Of a stretch of DNA of 5,392 bases, positions 1-5,392 are shown piece after piece. Numbering within the stretch: the stretch's first letter is position 1; each line of letters opens with the position of its first letter. The stretch spans positions 1 through 5,392 of the forward strand of contig JAIRSX010000136.1 in assembly GCA_031255235.1 (NCBI GenBank), written 5' to 3'. This DNA comes from Rickettsiales bacterium. Its GTDB lineage: Bacteria; Pseudomonadota; Alphaproteobacteria; Rickettsiales; UBA1997. Made by a program: the position numbers and the translations under genes. Below the pieces are notes generated by a model. That model was not told where the DNA came from. It made no database searches and worked only from the letters and a program-made list of their open reading frames with translations.

Positions 1-222
1 AAGGCATTTGATTTATATACTTTGTTTTGGGGTTTGAACTTGAATTCAATTGATGAGTCCGCCGTTAAAGAAATTATTGAAAAGACGGATGAGAAAACAG
101 CAGAGAATATTAAAAATGACAAAGAGGATATTTGTTTGATTCAACCAAGTAAGGATCCAAAAACAACTTTTGATAAATTGAAAAATTTTGTGTCAAAGGC
201 GATTGATTGCTGTAAGGAGTGA
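1..222 (+). CDS. 3' end of an unidentified protein gene (73 codons visible)
   Basis: The frame is open from the first base of the window to TGA at 220-222, so this is the C-terminal part of a gene that begins to the left. The visible 73 residues start KAFDLYTLFW and become strongly charged and Lys/Glu/Asp-rich (EIIEKTDEKTAENIKNDKED). They end with a short helix-like stretch, a Cys pair and a Glu. No membrane segment or catalytic motif is visible. I do not recognise the family. The stop codon lies 2 bases before the preferred GTG of the next gene, and that gene's AAGGAG ribosome site falls inside the last codons here, so the two are very probably co-transcribed. Part of the tail could also be read from a TTG at 22, but no start is needed because the frame runs off the edge. 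Confidence 0.7.
   Translation, partial: KAFDLYTLFWGLNLNSIDESAVKEIIEKTDEKTAENIKNDKEDICLIQPSKDPKTTFDKLKNFVSKAIDCCKE
214..219 (+). promoter_or_regulatory. Shine-Dalgarno site AAGGAG for the 225-842 gene
   Basis: AAGGAG sits 5 bases upstream of the GTG at 225. It is one of the few good ribosome binding sites in the window. It decides the start: the in-frame GTG at 219 would overlap this site and has no purine-rich site of its own. Confidence 0.65.
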
Positions 223-224
223 TA

Positions 225-842
225 GTGAAAAATAAACGAAAAATAGTAATTGTATCTATACTTATTGGTGTTGTTATGGTTTTGTGTATTCTCTTGAGCA
301 GGGAAAATGTTGAGAAGAATAAGCAGATTTTTATTGTGAATGTGTTGTTAAATGTTAGGAATAATAATTTACATAACATGAGGGGTGTCACTGGTAATAC
401 TGTTGAATATAGTAAAGATGGAAAAATTGAGTATGTTTTGAATGAAAAGAAAAGCCTTATTAACAATGATTTAATGAATGGCAAACTGAACTTTTATTTT
501 TCAATTTATGAGCCTTTGGATCACTTTATTGTAGATATGCTACCTTTCATAAAATATGGAAGACCAATTGAATTTACTACTAAAGAGGAGCGGACAGATG
601 CATATATCGAGGATTTTTTAGCGGCTTTGGATTATTTGAAAGTCTATTGGAATAACAGGATTAGACTTGTGGGAGATAAAAGCAAGGATAATGCTTATCG
701 TTTTTTTAAAAACGTTTTGGATAATGAAGTTTTTAAAAATTATAAGTTTAGCAATAGGGATGCTTGGTTTAAAGATGAAAAAGCATATCTGCAGTTTAAG
801 AAAGATTTAAAAGAAACTCTGATTGCTGAATTTAACAAATAG
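225..842 (+). CDS. Unidentified single-pass membrane-anchored protein (205 aa)
   Basis: I do not recognise this family. The start is taken as GTG 225 because AAGGAG lies 5 bases upstream. The N-terminus is basic (residues 2-6, KNKRK), followed by one hydrophobic segment at about residues 7-25 rich in Ile, Val and Leu, and then a charged region. This predicts a signal-anchor protein with a short cytoplasmic tail and about 180 residues outside the membrane. Cys21 lies within the segment but is preceded by Leu, so it does not form a lipobox. The exported part is rich in aromatic and charged residues (for example FIVDMLPFIKYG near 101-112 and YLKVYWNNRIRL near 137-148), with no known catalytic motif. 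The gene is 2 bases after the preceding stop codon, suggesting one operon. Its TAG (840-842) overlaps the end of the convergent rlmN by 11 bases. It appears intact. Confidence 0.75.
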   Translation: MKNKRKIVIVSILIGVVMVLCILLSRENVEKNKQIFIVNVLLNVRNNNLHNMRGVTGNTVEYSKDGKIEYVLNEKKSLINNDLMNGKLNFYFSIYEPLDHFIVDMLPFIKYGRPIEFTTKEERTDAYIEDFLAALDYLKVYWNNRIRLVGDKSKDNAYRFFKNVLDNEVFKNYKFSNRDAWFKDEKAYLQFKKDLKETLIAEFNK

Positions 843-1914
843 TAGACTTTTTATCAAAAAGCATTCCACATGCAGCATCAATGTCGTTCCCCATTGCTTT
901 TCTGATTGGTGATGGAAACTTTGCATCGGTAAGGATTTTTGCAAATTTTATTGCGTTTTTTGATGTTTTGAAAGAACAACCATTCCACTCATTAAGTGGT
1001 ATTAAATTAAATTTTGCCTGAATGTTGTATTTTTTGATTAGATCGATCAATTCGTAAGCATATTTTTCATCGTCATTTAAACCTCCAATGAGTATATATT
1101 CAAATGTCACTCGTCGATCACTATTTTTTTCACTGTATTTTTTACAAGCAATTAAAGTCTCTTCAATGGTATATTTTTCTGCTATTGGCATGATTTGTTT
1201 TCTTACACTATCATTTGAAGCATGTAAAGATAAGGCAAGATTTACTTTTAAATTTAATGATTTGATTTCTGGAACAATTCCACAAGTTGAAAGTGTGATC
1301 CTACGATTTGAGAAAGCAATTCCATCCGGATCATTTATTATATTTACTGCCTTTTCAACATTTATTCTGTTCAACAATGGTTCTCCCATACCCATTAGAA
1401 CTATATTTGATATAAGACGACCCTCACCGATGGCATTTTTTAAGTTGTCCCACTCTTTTAATTCGTCCCTTGCAATTAGTAATTGTGATACGATTTCACC
1501 GGCAGTTAAATTTCTCTTAAACCCTTTTTGTCCGGTGTTACAAAATTTACAGCCCATTGGACAACCAACCTGTGAAGATATACATAAAGTTCCTCTATCA
1601 TCTGCAGGGATATATACCATTTCTATATTGTCAATGAATGTCTTCTCATTTTCTATACTTGTTTCGAATCCTATCAACCATTTTATAGTTCCATCTTTAC
1701 TCTTCTGTTTTTTTAAGATATTTGGTCTTTGTAAAATATAAATTTCTTTCAGTTTTGTTTTTATTTCCTTTGATAAATTGTTCATAATATCAAAGTCAGT
1801 TTTACCGTGATAATAAATCCAATTCCATATTTGTTTTGCTCTATACTCCTCTATACCATTCTCTTTAAGATCGTGCCCCAATTCGACTTTCGATAACCCA
1901 ATTAAATTTTTCAT
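832..1914 (-). CDS. rlmN: RlmN, dual-specificity 23S rRNA/tRNA (adenine-C2)-methyltransferase
   Basis: This radical-SAM enzyme is known to methylate C2 of A2503 in 23S rRNA and of A37 in some tRNAs. The 360 residues compare with about 384 in E. coli. The N-terminal region (about 1-100) matches the RlmN accessory domain (QIWNWIYYHG, DGTIKWLIGF). The iron-sulfur motif CxxxCxxC is Cys118, Cys122 and Cys125. Cys111 in LCISSQVGC corresponds to E. coli Cys118, and GMGEPLLN at 175-182 is the SAM-binding segment. Cys349 in DIDAACG corresponds to the methyl-carrying Cys355. All expected catalytic residues are therefore present. The C-terminal context reads RKAMGNDIDAACGML where homologues usually have RG before the DI and GQL after the Cys, a mild divergence. 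ATG 1914 follows the lipoprotein stop by 8 bases without a clear Shine-Dalgarno site, so translation may depend on the upstream gene. No frameshift is seen. Confidence 0.97.
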   Translation of the reverse strand: MKNLIGLSKVELGHDLKENGIEEYRAKQIWNWIYYHGKTDFDIMNNLSKEIKTKLKEIYILQRPNILKKQKSKDGTIKWLIGFETSIENEKTFIDNIEMVYIPADDRGTLCISSQVGCPMGCKFCNTGQKGFKRNLTAGEIVSQLLIARDELKEWDNLKNAIGEGRLISNIVLMGMGEPLLNRINVEKAVNIINDPDGIAFSNRRITLSTCGIVPEIKSLNLKVNLALSLHASNDSVRKQIMPIAEKYTIEETLIACKKYSEKNSDRRVTFEYILIGGLNDDEKYAYELIDLIKKYNIQAKFNLIPLNEWNGCSFKTSKNAIKFAKILTDAKFPSPIRKAMGNDIDAACGMLFDKKSTIC

Positions 1915-1922
1915 AACAGAAA

Positions 1923-2930
1923 TTATTTTGATATTTTTATAGTTTTTAAAGACTCTTTCAATTCTCCAAGAGTGTCAACAAGATCAACAATTGATTTAGG
2001 GTATCTGCTTGAATTTCGCACTTCAAACATTATTTCTCGCTGTTTAGGAAAACAGATAGCGGAGGCGATTTCGATTATTAAGTATTCGTCGCTTCCCTTG
2101 TTTGGAGCTTTATAATCCTTGCCAATTTTTGTAAAAATTTTACAATCAACTTGTTCTGTTTTGAAGTCTTCTTCTTTAAAAATAGGGTCAATACACCTGT
2201 CTTCATCTGCTTTTTTTAGACTTTTTCTATAAAAATCCATAAAAGCAGCCTTTCTAAAATCAAGAATGTTCTTATTATAAGCAATAATATTAGTTAAACC
2301 AACTTTTGTGTATCTTGGTTCTTCTTTTCTGCCACTTGAAGATGTAATCTGTAGAATATCCATGTCAAAAAGTCTAAACGATCCACAATCTTTATTAACC
2401 TTAACCACTTCATTTGAGGGTAGATGTGAAAAATTTCCACGTATATCACCAAACAATGTTTCTCTGCAAGGTAACCCATTAAACAGATTTTTTTCGCTAT
2501 AATAAGTTTTTTCTTCTATTTTTGTGTATTCTTTTTTTATATGTTCATAAGATATAGATTTTAACTTATCCCTTTTTAAAAAGAATGAATATTTATATAC
2601 ATCATTATCATTATTAGTAGTAATTGGGAGCAATAAAAATAATGTAGAAGATTCTGGTTGGTAGAACTTAACTTCATAGTTGAGAGTTATTGTGTCTCCT
2701 TTTTCATCTTTTTCAATACTTATTGGCTCACCAAAAATTTTTGTAATGTTTTTCTGTGTATAAAAATCACCATTTACAAATGTTGTAAGTGGTCCTAATG
2801 AAATTGAAGAATCTTCTTTTGGAGGAAATGGTTCTGTTATTATGAACTTTGAATCTTCCATGAATTTAACACAAGATGACAAAAACACCAAACAGAATGT
2901 CAATAATATCTTTTTTGTTTTTTTAAACAT
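1923..2930 (-). CDS. Predicted outer-membrane or periplasmic lipoprotein, function unknown
   Basis: The 335-residue product begins with a classic lipoprotein signal peptide: basic MFKKTKK, a hydrophobic core at 8-17, and a lipobox Leu-Ser-Ser-Cys with the lipidated Cys at residue 20. Processing by Lgt and signal peptidase II is expected. After a Pro-rich linker (about 33-48), residues 57-130 follow a pattern reminiscent of the small BamE/SmpA-OmlA fold: a helix leading to an FGEP turn (66-69), then beta-like strands ending FFLKRDKLKSISYEH. This is a weak resemblance. The remaining 200 residues, with Cys at 155, 182, 246, 263 and 293, are unrecognised. The C-terminus (about 311-335) looks helical. 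The start is ATG 2930; the next in-frame Met is inside the mature protein. It is the first protein gene downstream of tRNA-Lys and probably shares a transcript with rlmN, 8 bases beyond its TAA. Confidence 0.85.
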   Translation of the reverse strand: MFKKTKKILLTFCLVFLSSCVKFMEDSKFIITEPFPPKEDSSISLGPLTTFVNGDFYTQKNITKIFGEPISIEKDEKGDTITLNYEVKFYQPESSTLFLLLPITTNNDNDVYKYSFFLKRDKLKSISYEHIKKEYTKIEEKTYYSEKNLFNGLPCRETLFGDIRGNFSHLPSNEVVKVNKDCGSFRLFDMDILQITSSSGRKEEPRYTKVGLTNIIAYNKNILDFRKAAFMDFYRKSLKKADEDRCIDPIFKEEDFKTEQVDCKIFTKIGKDYKAPNKGSDEYLIIEIASAICFPKQREIMFEVRNSSRYPKSIVDLVDTLGELKESLKTIKISK

Positions 2931-2940
2931 ACCTTTGAAA

Positions 2941-2967
2941 CCTATAAGATTTTGTTTTTCTAGTCAA
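2941..2967 (-). promoter_or_regulatory. Possible promoter for the lipoprotein-rlmN unit
   Basis: Reading the minus strand, TTGACT (2967-2962, five of six consensus -35 bases) is followed after 15 bases by TATAGG (2946-2941, four of six -10 bases). The ATG is 10 bases beyond that. The spacing is short for a sigma-70 promoter, and read-through from the tRNA promoter is an alternative. This is a pattern match only. Confidence 0.3.
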
Positions 2968-2982
2968 TTTTATCAGTAATCT

Positions 2983-2988
2983 AAAAAA
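2983..2988 (-). terminator. T-tract directly after tRNA-Lys
   Basis: Six T residues on the minus strand follow the encoded CCA of the tRNA immediately. With the tRNA acceptor stem they could cause partial termination or mark a 3'-processing boundary. There is no separate hairpin, so complete termination is doubtful. Confidence 0.25.
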
Positions 2989-3064
<76 letters not shown>

Positions 3065-3149
3065 TACTATACCTATACTATTTTCTTATTAATATTTTGC
3101 AAAAATATATTTGTTTTTAGGTATAGGAATTGTATATAACTATCAGTTT
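3065..3149. promoter_or_regulatory. Divergent control region between tRNA-Lys and carB
   Basis: This 85-base AT-rich gap must drive the tRNA leftward and carB rightward. A self-complementary TTGCAA at 3097-3102 could serve as a -35 element in both directions. On each side, exactly 19 bases away, is TATAGG (minus strand 3077-3072, plus strand 3122-3127). The surrounding 9-base arms CTATACCTA (3067-3075) and TAGGTATAG (3118-3126) form a perfect inverted repeat. A second carB candidate is TTGTTT (3111-3116) with TATAAC (3135-3140), 18 bases apart. No Shine-Dalgarno site precedes the carB ATG. The hexamers and distances are seen; promoter function is inferred. Confidence 0.4.
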
Positions 3150-4856
3150 ATGACTAAAAGAACAGATCTAAAGAGTATTTTAATAATTGGTGCTGGTCCA
3201 ATCGTTGTTGGACAAGCATGTGAATTTGACTATTCCGGTACACAGGGGGCTAAAATTTTAAAGGAAGAAGGATATAAAGTTATTTTGGTTAATTCTAATC
3301 CTGCTACCATCATGACAGATGAATCCATTGCCAATAAAATCTATTTGGAACCTCTCACAATAGAATATGTTAGTGAGATTTTAAAAAAAGAACGACCAAA
3401 TGCTATTCTGGCAACATTGGGGGGGCAAACTGCTTTAAATCTTGCTCTTGATTTAGATAAGAGTGGGATTCTTAAAGAGTTAAATATTGAATTAATTGGT
3501 GTAAATGCTGATGCAATAGCAAAAGCAGAGGATAGAAAAGTTTTTAAGGAGTTAATTGAGAAAATTAAAATTTGGGATGACATCAAAAAAGAATACAAAT
3601 ATTTGAAATGTCCCAAAAGTGTTATTGCTAATGGTAAAGATGAAGCGATGAAAATTCTGAATGATGGAGAACTTTCTTTGCCTTTGATTATTCGTCCTTC
3701 TCTTACTCTTGGTGGAACAGGTGGCGGTAGGGCAACTACTATAGATGAATATACTAAAATCATTGAAACTGGTTTAGAACAAAGTCCAATTCACCAATTA
3801 GAAATAGATCAGGATTTAACCGGATGGAAAGAATACGAAATGGAAGTCATTAGAGACAAAAATGATAATGCTGTTATAGTTTGTTCCATTGAAAATGTTG
3901 ATCCAATGGGAATACATACTGGTGATTCTATAACTATTGCTCCTGCTATGACTTTAACAGATAAAGAATATCAGTTTATGCGAGATGCAAGTATTGAAAT
4001 TTTGAGAGTGGTTGGTGTTGAAACTGGTGGTAGTAATGTTCAGTTTGCAGTTAATCCACAGAATGGTGATTTAGTTGTAATTGAAATGAATCCAAGGGTT
4101 AGTCGTTCATCGGCTCTTGTAAGTAAAGCGACTGGTTTCCCTATTGCTAAAGTTGCAGCGAAATTAGCAGTTGGTTATACATTGGATGAAATTAAAAATG
4201 ATATTGCGTGTTCTATTCCAAAGGAATTTGATTATTTGAAATTTAAAAATGTTTTACAAGGAAAGGAAAAGGACGAGAAAATTGAAAAATACATTGAACA
4301 GAAAAAATGTGAGGGTTACAATGAGATAAAACTTATGCAAAGTGTTTTACCGGCATCTTTTGAACCTTCAATTGACTATGTGGTTGTAAAAATTCCAAAA
4401 TTTAATTTTGAAAAATTTAGGATTGCCAACCCTTTATTAGGTATCCAAATGCAATCAATAGGTGAAGTTATGGCGATAGGACGAACCTTCAAGGAGAGTT
4501 TTAAAAAGGCATTGGATTCAATAGGTTTTCAACCAAGATATTATAAACACATTCCGATTATGGCAAGACTCACAAAAAATAGTCCTTCAAGAATTTTAGA
4601 TATTATTGATGCTTTGAAAGATGGATGTTCTGTTGACGATGTTGCAAAAGCAACTAATTATGATAAATGGTTTATTAGACAAATTGCCGAACTGGATGAA
4701 AACGATAGTATTGAGAGAAAAATTGTCTTTAAAAAAATAGATACCTGCGCAAATGAATTTGCTACTAATGTAAACTATTTCTACTCTTGTAAAGAAAGTG
4801 GTTGCAGAAAATTAAACGGTGAAATTGTATACAACAATGAAGCGACTGGTATATGA
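3150..4856 (+). CDS. carB: Carbamoyl-phosphate synthase large subunit, N-terminal half only (truncated or split CarB)
   Basis: CarB makes carbamoyl phosphate from bicarbonate, ammonia and two ATP for pyrimidine and arginine synthesis. ATG 3150 gives MTKRTDLKSILIIGAGP, matching the normal CarB start; an upstream in-frame TTG at 3111 adds 13 atypical residues. The product is 568 residues against about 1,070. Residues 1-350 are the carboxyphosphate ATP-grasp half. Compared with E. coli recalled from memory, Arg129 is conserved at the same number, and Arg182, Glu228, Asn296, Gln298, Glu312, Asn314 and Arg316 match Arg169 to Arg303 with a constant shift of 13. A 47-residue Lys/Glu-rich stretch follows (353-399), then SFEPSIDYVV and a shortened oligomerisation domain (about 401-547). 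The frame stops at TGA after a divergent 21-residue tail, just before the GPNRIGQG start of the second half. That half is not found downstream in this window. Intact active-site residues argue against old decay, but whether the protein works is uncertain. Confidence 0.93.
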   Translation: MTKRTDLKSILIIGAGPIVVGQACEFDYSGTQGAKILKEEGYKVILVNSNPATIMTDESIANKIYLEPLTIEYVSEILKKERPNAILATLGGQTALNLALDLDKSGILKELNIELIGVNADAIAKAEDRKVFKELIEKIKIWDDIKKEYKYLKCPKSVIANGKDEAMKILNDGELSLPLIIRPSLTLGGTGGGRATTIDEYTKIIETGLEQSPIHQLEIDQDLTGWKEYEMEVIRDKNDNAVIVCSIENVDPMGIHTGDSITIAPAMTLTDKEYQFMRDASIEILRVVGVETGGSNVQFAVNPQNGDLVVIEMNPRVSRSSALVSKATGFPIAKVAAKLAVGYTLDEIKNDIACSIPKEFDYLKFKNVLQGKEKDEKIEKYIEQKKCEGYNEIKLMQSVLPASFEPSIDYVVVKIPKFNFEKFRIANPLLGIQMQSIGEVMAIGRTFKESFKKALDSIGFQPRYYKHIPIMARLTKNSPSRILDIIDALKDGCSVDDVAKATNYDKWFIRQIAELDENDSIERKIVFKKIDTCANEFATNVNYFYSCKESGCRKLNGEIVYNNEATGI

Positions 4857-4889
4857 TATAAAATCAATGAATCTAATAAAAACAAACTT

Positions 4890-5219
4890 TTAATTTAGTT
4901 TGATTCCGAAGCCTGCAGTTAAAGTTTGTTGCATCATGATTGGATTAGGGACCACGTTTGTTGCTAAAATTCCATTTTTAGAGTCACCAATAGCTGCCAA
5001 TGATTTCAAACCTTCCGGTAGATCCCCCGGGGCAATATGTGTTTTAAAAGCATCACCTAAAGTTCCAGCGATATTATCCAAAGCACCGGCACCGCCAAGT
5101 AATTTATCTGTATTTGCGATAGCATCATTTTTAAAAACTTGAGCATCAGCCACATTCTGCTTGAAAATACCTTCATTTTCAGCAAACGCATTTATACCTT
5201 TTGTGATAGCCTCTCCCAT
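4890..5219 (-). CDS. Unidentified small Ala/Gly-rich protein (109 aa)
   Basis: I do not recognise this family. ATG 5219 gives 109 residues; an in-frame TTG at 5237 would add six. The protein has no membrane segment, signal peptide, Cys or Trp. It is rich in Ala, Gly, Asn and Asp. An amphipathic N-terminal part (1-40) is followed by a Gly/Ala-rich stretch GGAGALDNIAGTLGDAF (42-58), a Pro/Gly-rich turn (APGDLPEG, 63-70), and a C-terminal segment ending GFGIKLN. The gene is about 39% G+C by hand count, clearly above its neighbours, and includes an 8-base CCCCGGGG palindrome at 5025-5032. It converges with carB across a 33-base gap. There is no Shine-Dalgarno site, and a -10-like TATAAT lies only 7 bases upstream of the ATG. 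A long open frame with coherent composition supports a real gene. A small secreted or structural protein is possible, but nothing proves it. Confidence 0.65.
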   Translation of the reverse strand: MGEAITKGINAFAENEGIFKQNVADAQVFKNDAIANTDKLLGGAGALDNIAGTLGDAFKTHIAPGDLPEGLKSLAAIGDSKNGILATNVVPNPIMMQQTLTAGFGIKLN

Positions 5220-5226
5220 ACTATAT

Positions 5227-5254
5227 ATTATATACAATGATAAATGAAAAGCAA
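5227..5254 (-). promoter_or_regulatory. Possible promoter giving a leaderless transcript for the 109-aa gene
   Basis: On the minus strand, TATAAT (5232-5227) is a perfect -10 hexamer. A weak -35 TTGCTT (5254-5249) lies 16 bases upstream. Only 7 bases separate the -10 from the ATG at 5219, so transcription would begin at or next to the start codon. TATAAT can occur by chance in sequence this AT-rich. Confidence 0.4.
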
Positions 5255-5299
5255 TTTTAATTTATTCCGTCTTCTTTCCGATTTAACAAACTTATAAAC

Positions 5300-5341
5300 A
5301 AACTATAAAATATAAATTATAAATCTATATTTTTATAGTTT
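5300..5341. repeat. AT-only imperfect inverted repeat, possible terminator
   Basis: The left arm at 5300-5314 (AAACTATAAAATATA) pairs with the right arm at 5326-5341 (TATATTTTTATAGTTT) apart from one extra base. The loop is 11 bases. A T-rich run (5339-5355) follows on the plus strand. The stem holds only one G-C pair, so it would be weak as a rho-independent terminator, and no plus-strand gene ends nearby. It could instead separate the 109-aa gene from whatever lies to the right. The rest of 5238-5392 holds no clear gene. Confidence 0.35.
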
Positions 5342-5392
5342 TTTTGTTGTTTTTCTGTTTCAACAAGTCCAATTTCTTATTTCTAATACTTT

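Noticed and set aside
110..484. 124-codon minus-strand open frame opposite the first two genes
   Set aside because: It spans the junction of two plus-strand genes, one of which has a good ribosome site, and its Phe/Leu/Thr-rich translation is typical of the complement of Lys/Glu-rich coding sequence.
1088..1741. 217-codon plus-strand open frame opposite rlmN
   Set aside because: It lies entirely within rlmN, whose protein is conserved and complete, and its translation shows no recognisable family. It is a by-product of the codon bias of the real gene.
3111..3149. In-frame TTG start 39 bases upstream of the carB ATG
   Set aside because: The 13 added residues do not match the CarB N-terminus, whereas the ATG gives the standard MxKRTD start. 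The TTG also lies in the promoter-like gap and has no Shine-Dalgarno site.
4215..4227. Small palindrome ATTCC-AAA-GGAAT inside the extra CarB segment, as evidence of a Rickettsia-type palindromic element
   Set aside because: Five paired bases in coding sequence are expected by chance. Known elements of that type have much longer palindromic arms.
4883..4902. Six-base hairpin CAAACT/AGTTTG between carB and the convergent gene, as a terminator
   Set aside because: The stem is short and AT-rich, no T-tract follows in either direction, and it overlaps the last codons of the 109-aa gene.
5325..5390. Lys-rich minus-strand frame open from the right edge to TAG at 5327-5325, possible C-terminus of a neighbouring gene
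   Set aside because: Only 21 residues are visible, the composition follows the A-rich strand, and it overlaps the inverted repeat. A stop-free run this short is easily chance, so it cannot be supported without the sequence to the right.

Overview
The window is AT-rich (about 30% G+C by eye) and tightly packed, with short intergenic gaps and few recognisable Shine-Dalgarno sequences. RlmN and CarB are bacterial. Details of RlmN (the DDRGTLC segment, the SNIVLMGMGEPLLN block, a DFxxMxNLSK N-terminal region) look most like alphaproteobacterial sequences, diverged. The best guess is a fast-evolving, host-associated alphaproteobacterium of the Rickettsiales/Holosporales type. That placement is inference; no search was run.

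Layout, left to right. (1) The 3' end of an unidentified plus-strand gene (1-222), followed 2 bases later by a gene for a small protein with one membrane anchor (225-842); neither is recognised. (2) A minus-strand block: tRNA-Lys(CUU) (2989-3064), then a predicted lipoprotein (1923-2930), then rlmN (832-1914), the 23S/tRNA adenosine C2 methyltransferase. The lipoprotein and rlmN are 8 bases apart, and the end of rlmN overlaps the end of the 225-842 gene by 11 bases. (3) A short divergent control region (3065-3149) between the tRNA and carB. (4) A plus-strand gene for only the N-terminal half of the carbamoyl-phosphate synthase large subunit (3150-4856). All the carboxyphosphate-site residues I could check are present, but the frame stops where the second ATP-grasp half should begin. 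(5) A convergent 109-codon minus-strand gene (4890-5219) for an unrecognised Ala/Gly-rich protein with higher G+C, followed by an AT-only tail to the window edge containing an inverted repeat.

The two recognised enzymes belong to translation fidelity (rlmN, beside a tRNA) and pyrimidine/arginine precursor synthesis (carB). The point that most deserves follow-up is the shape of CarB. It is a half-length protein with about 43 extra residues between the ATP-grasp core and the oligomerisation domain, about 55 fewer residues inside that domain, and no second half in this window. It is either a split CarB or an early stage of gene loss. I see no CRISPR array, insertion sequence, phage module or defence system.
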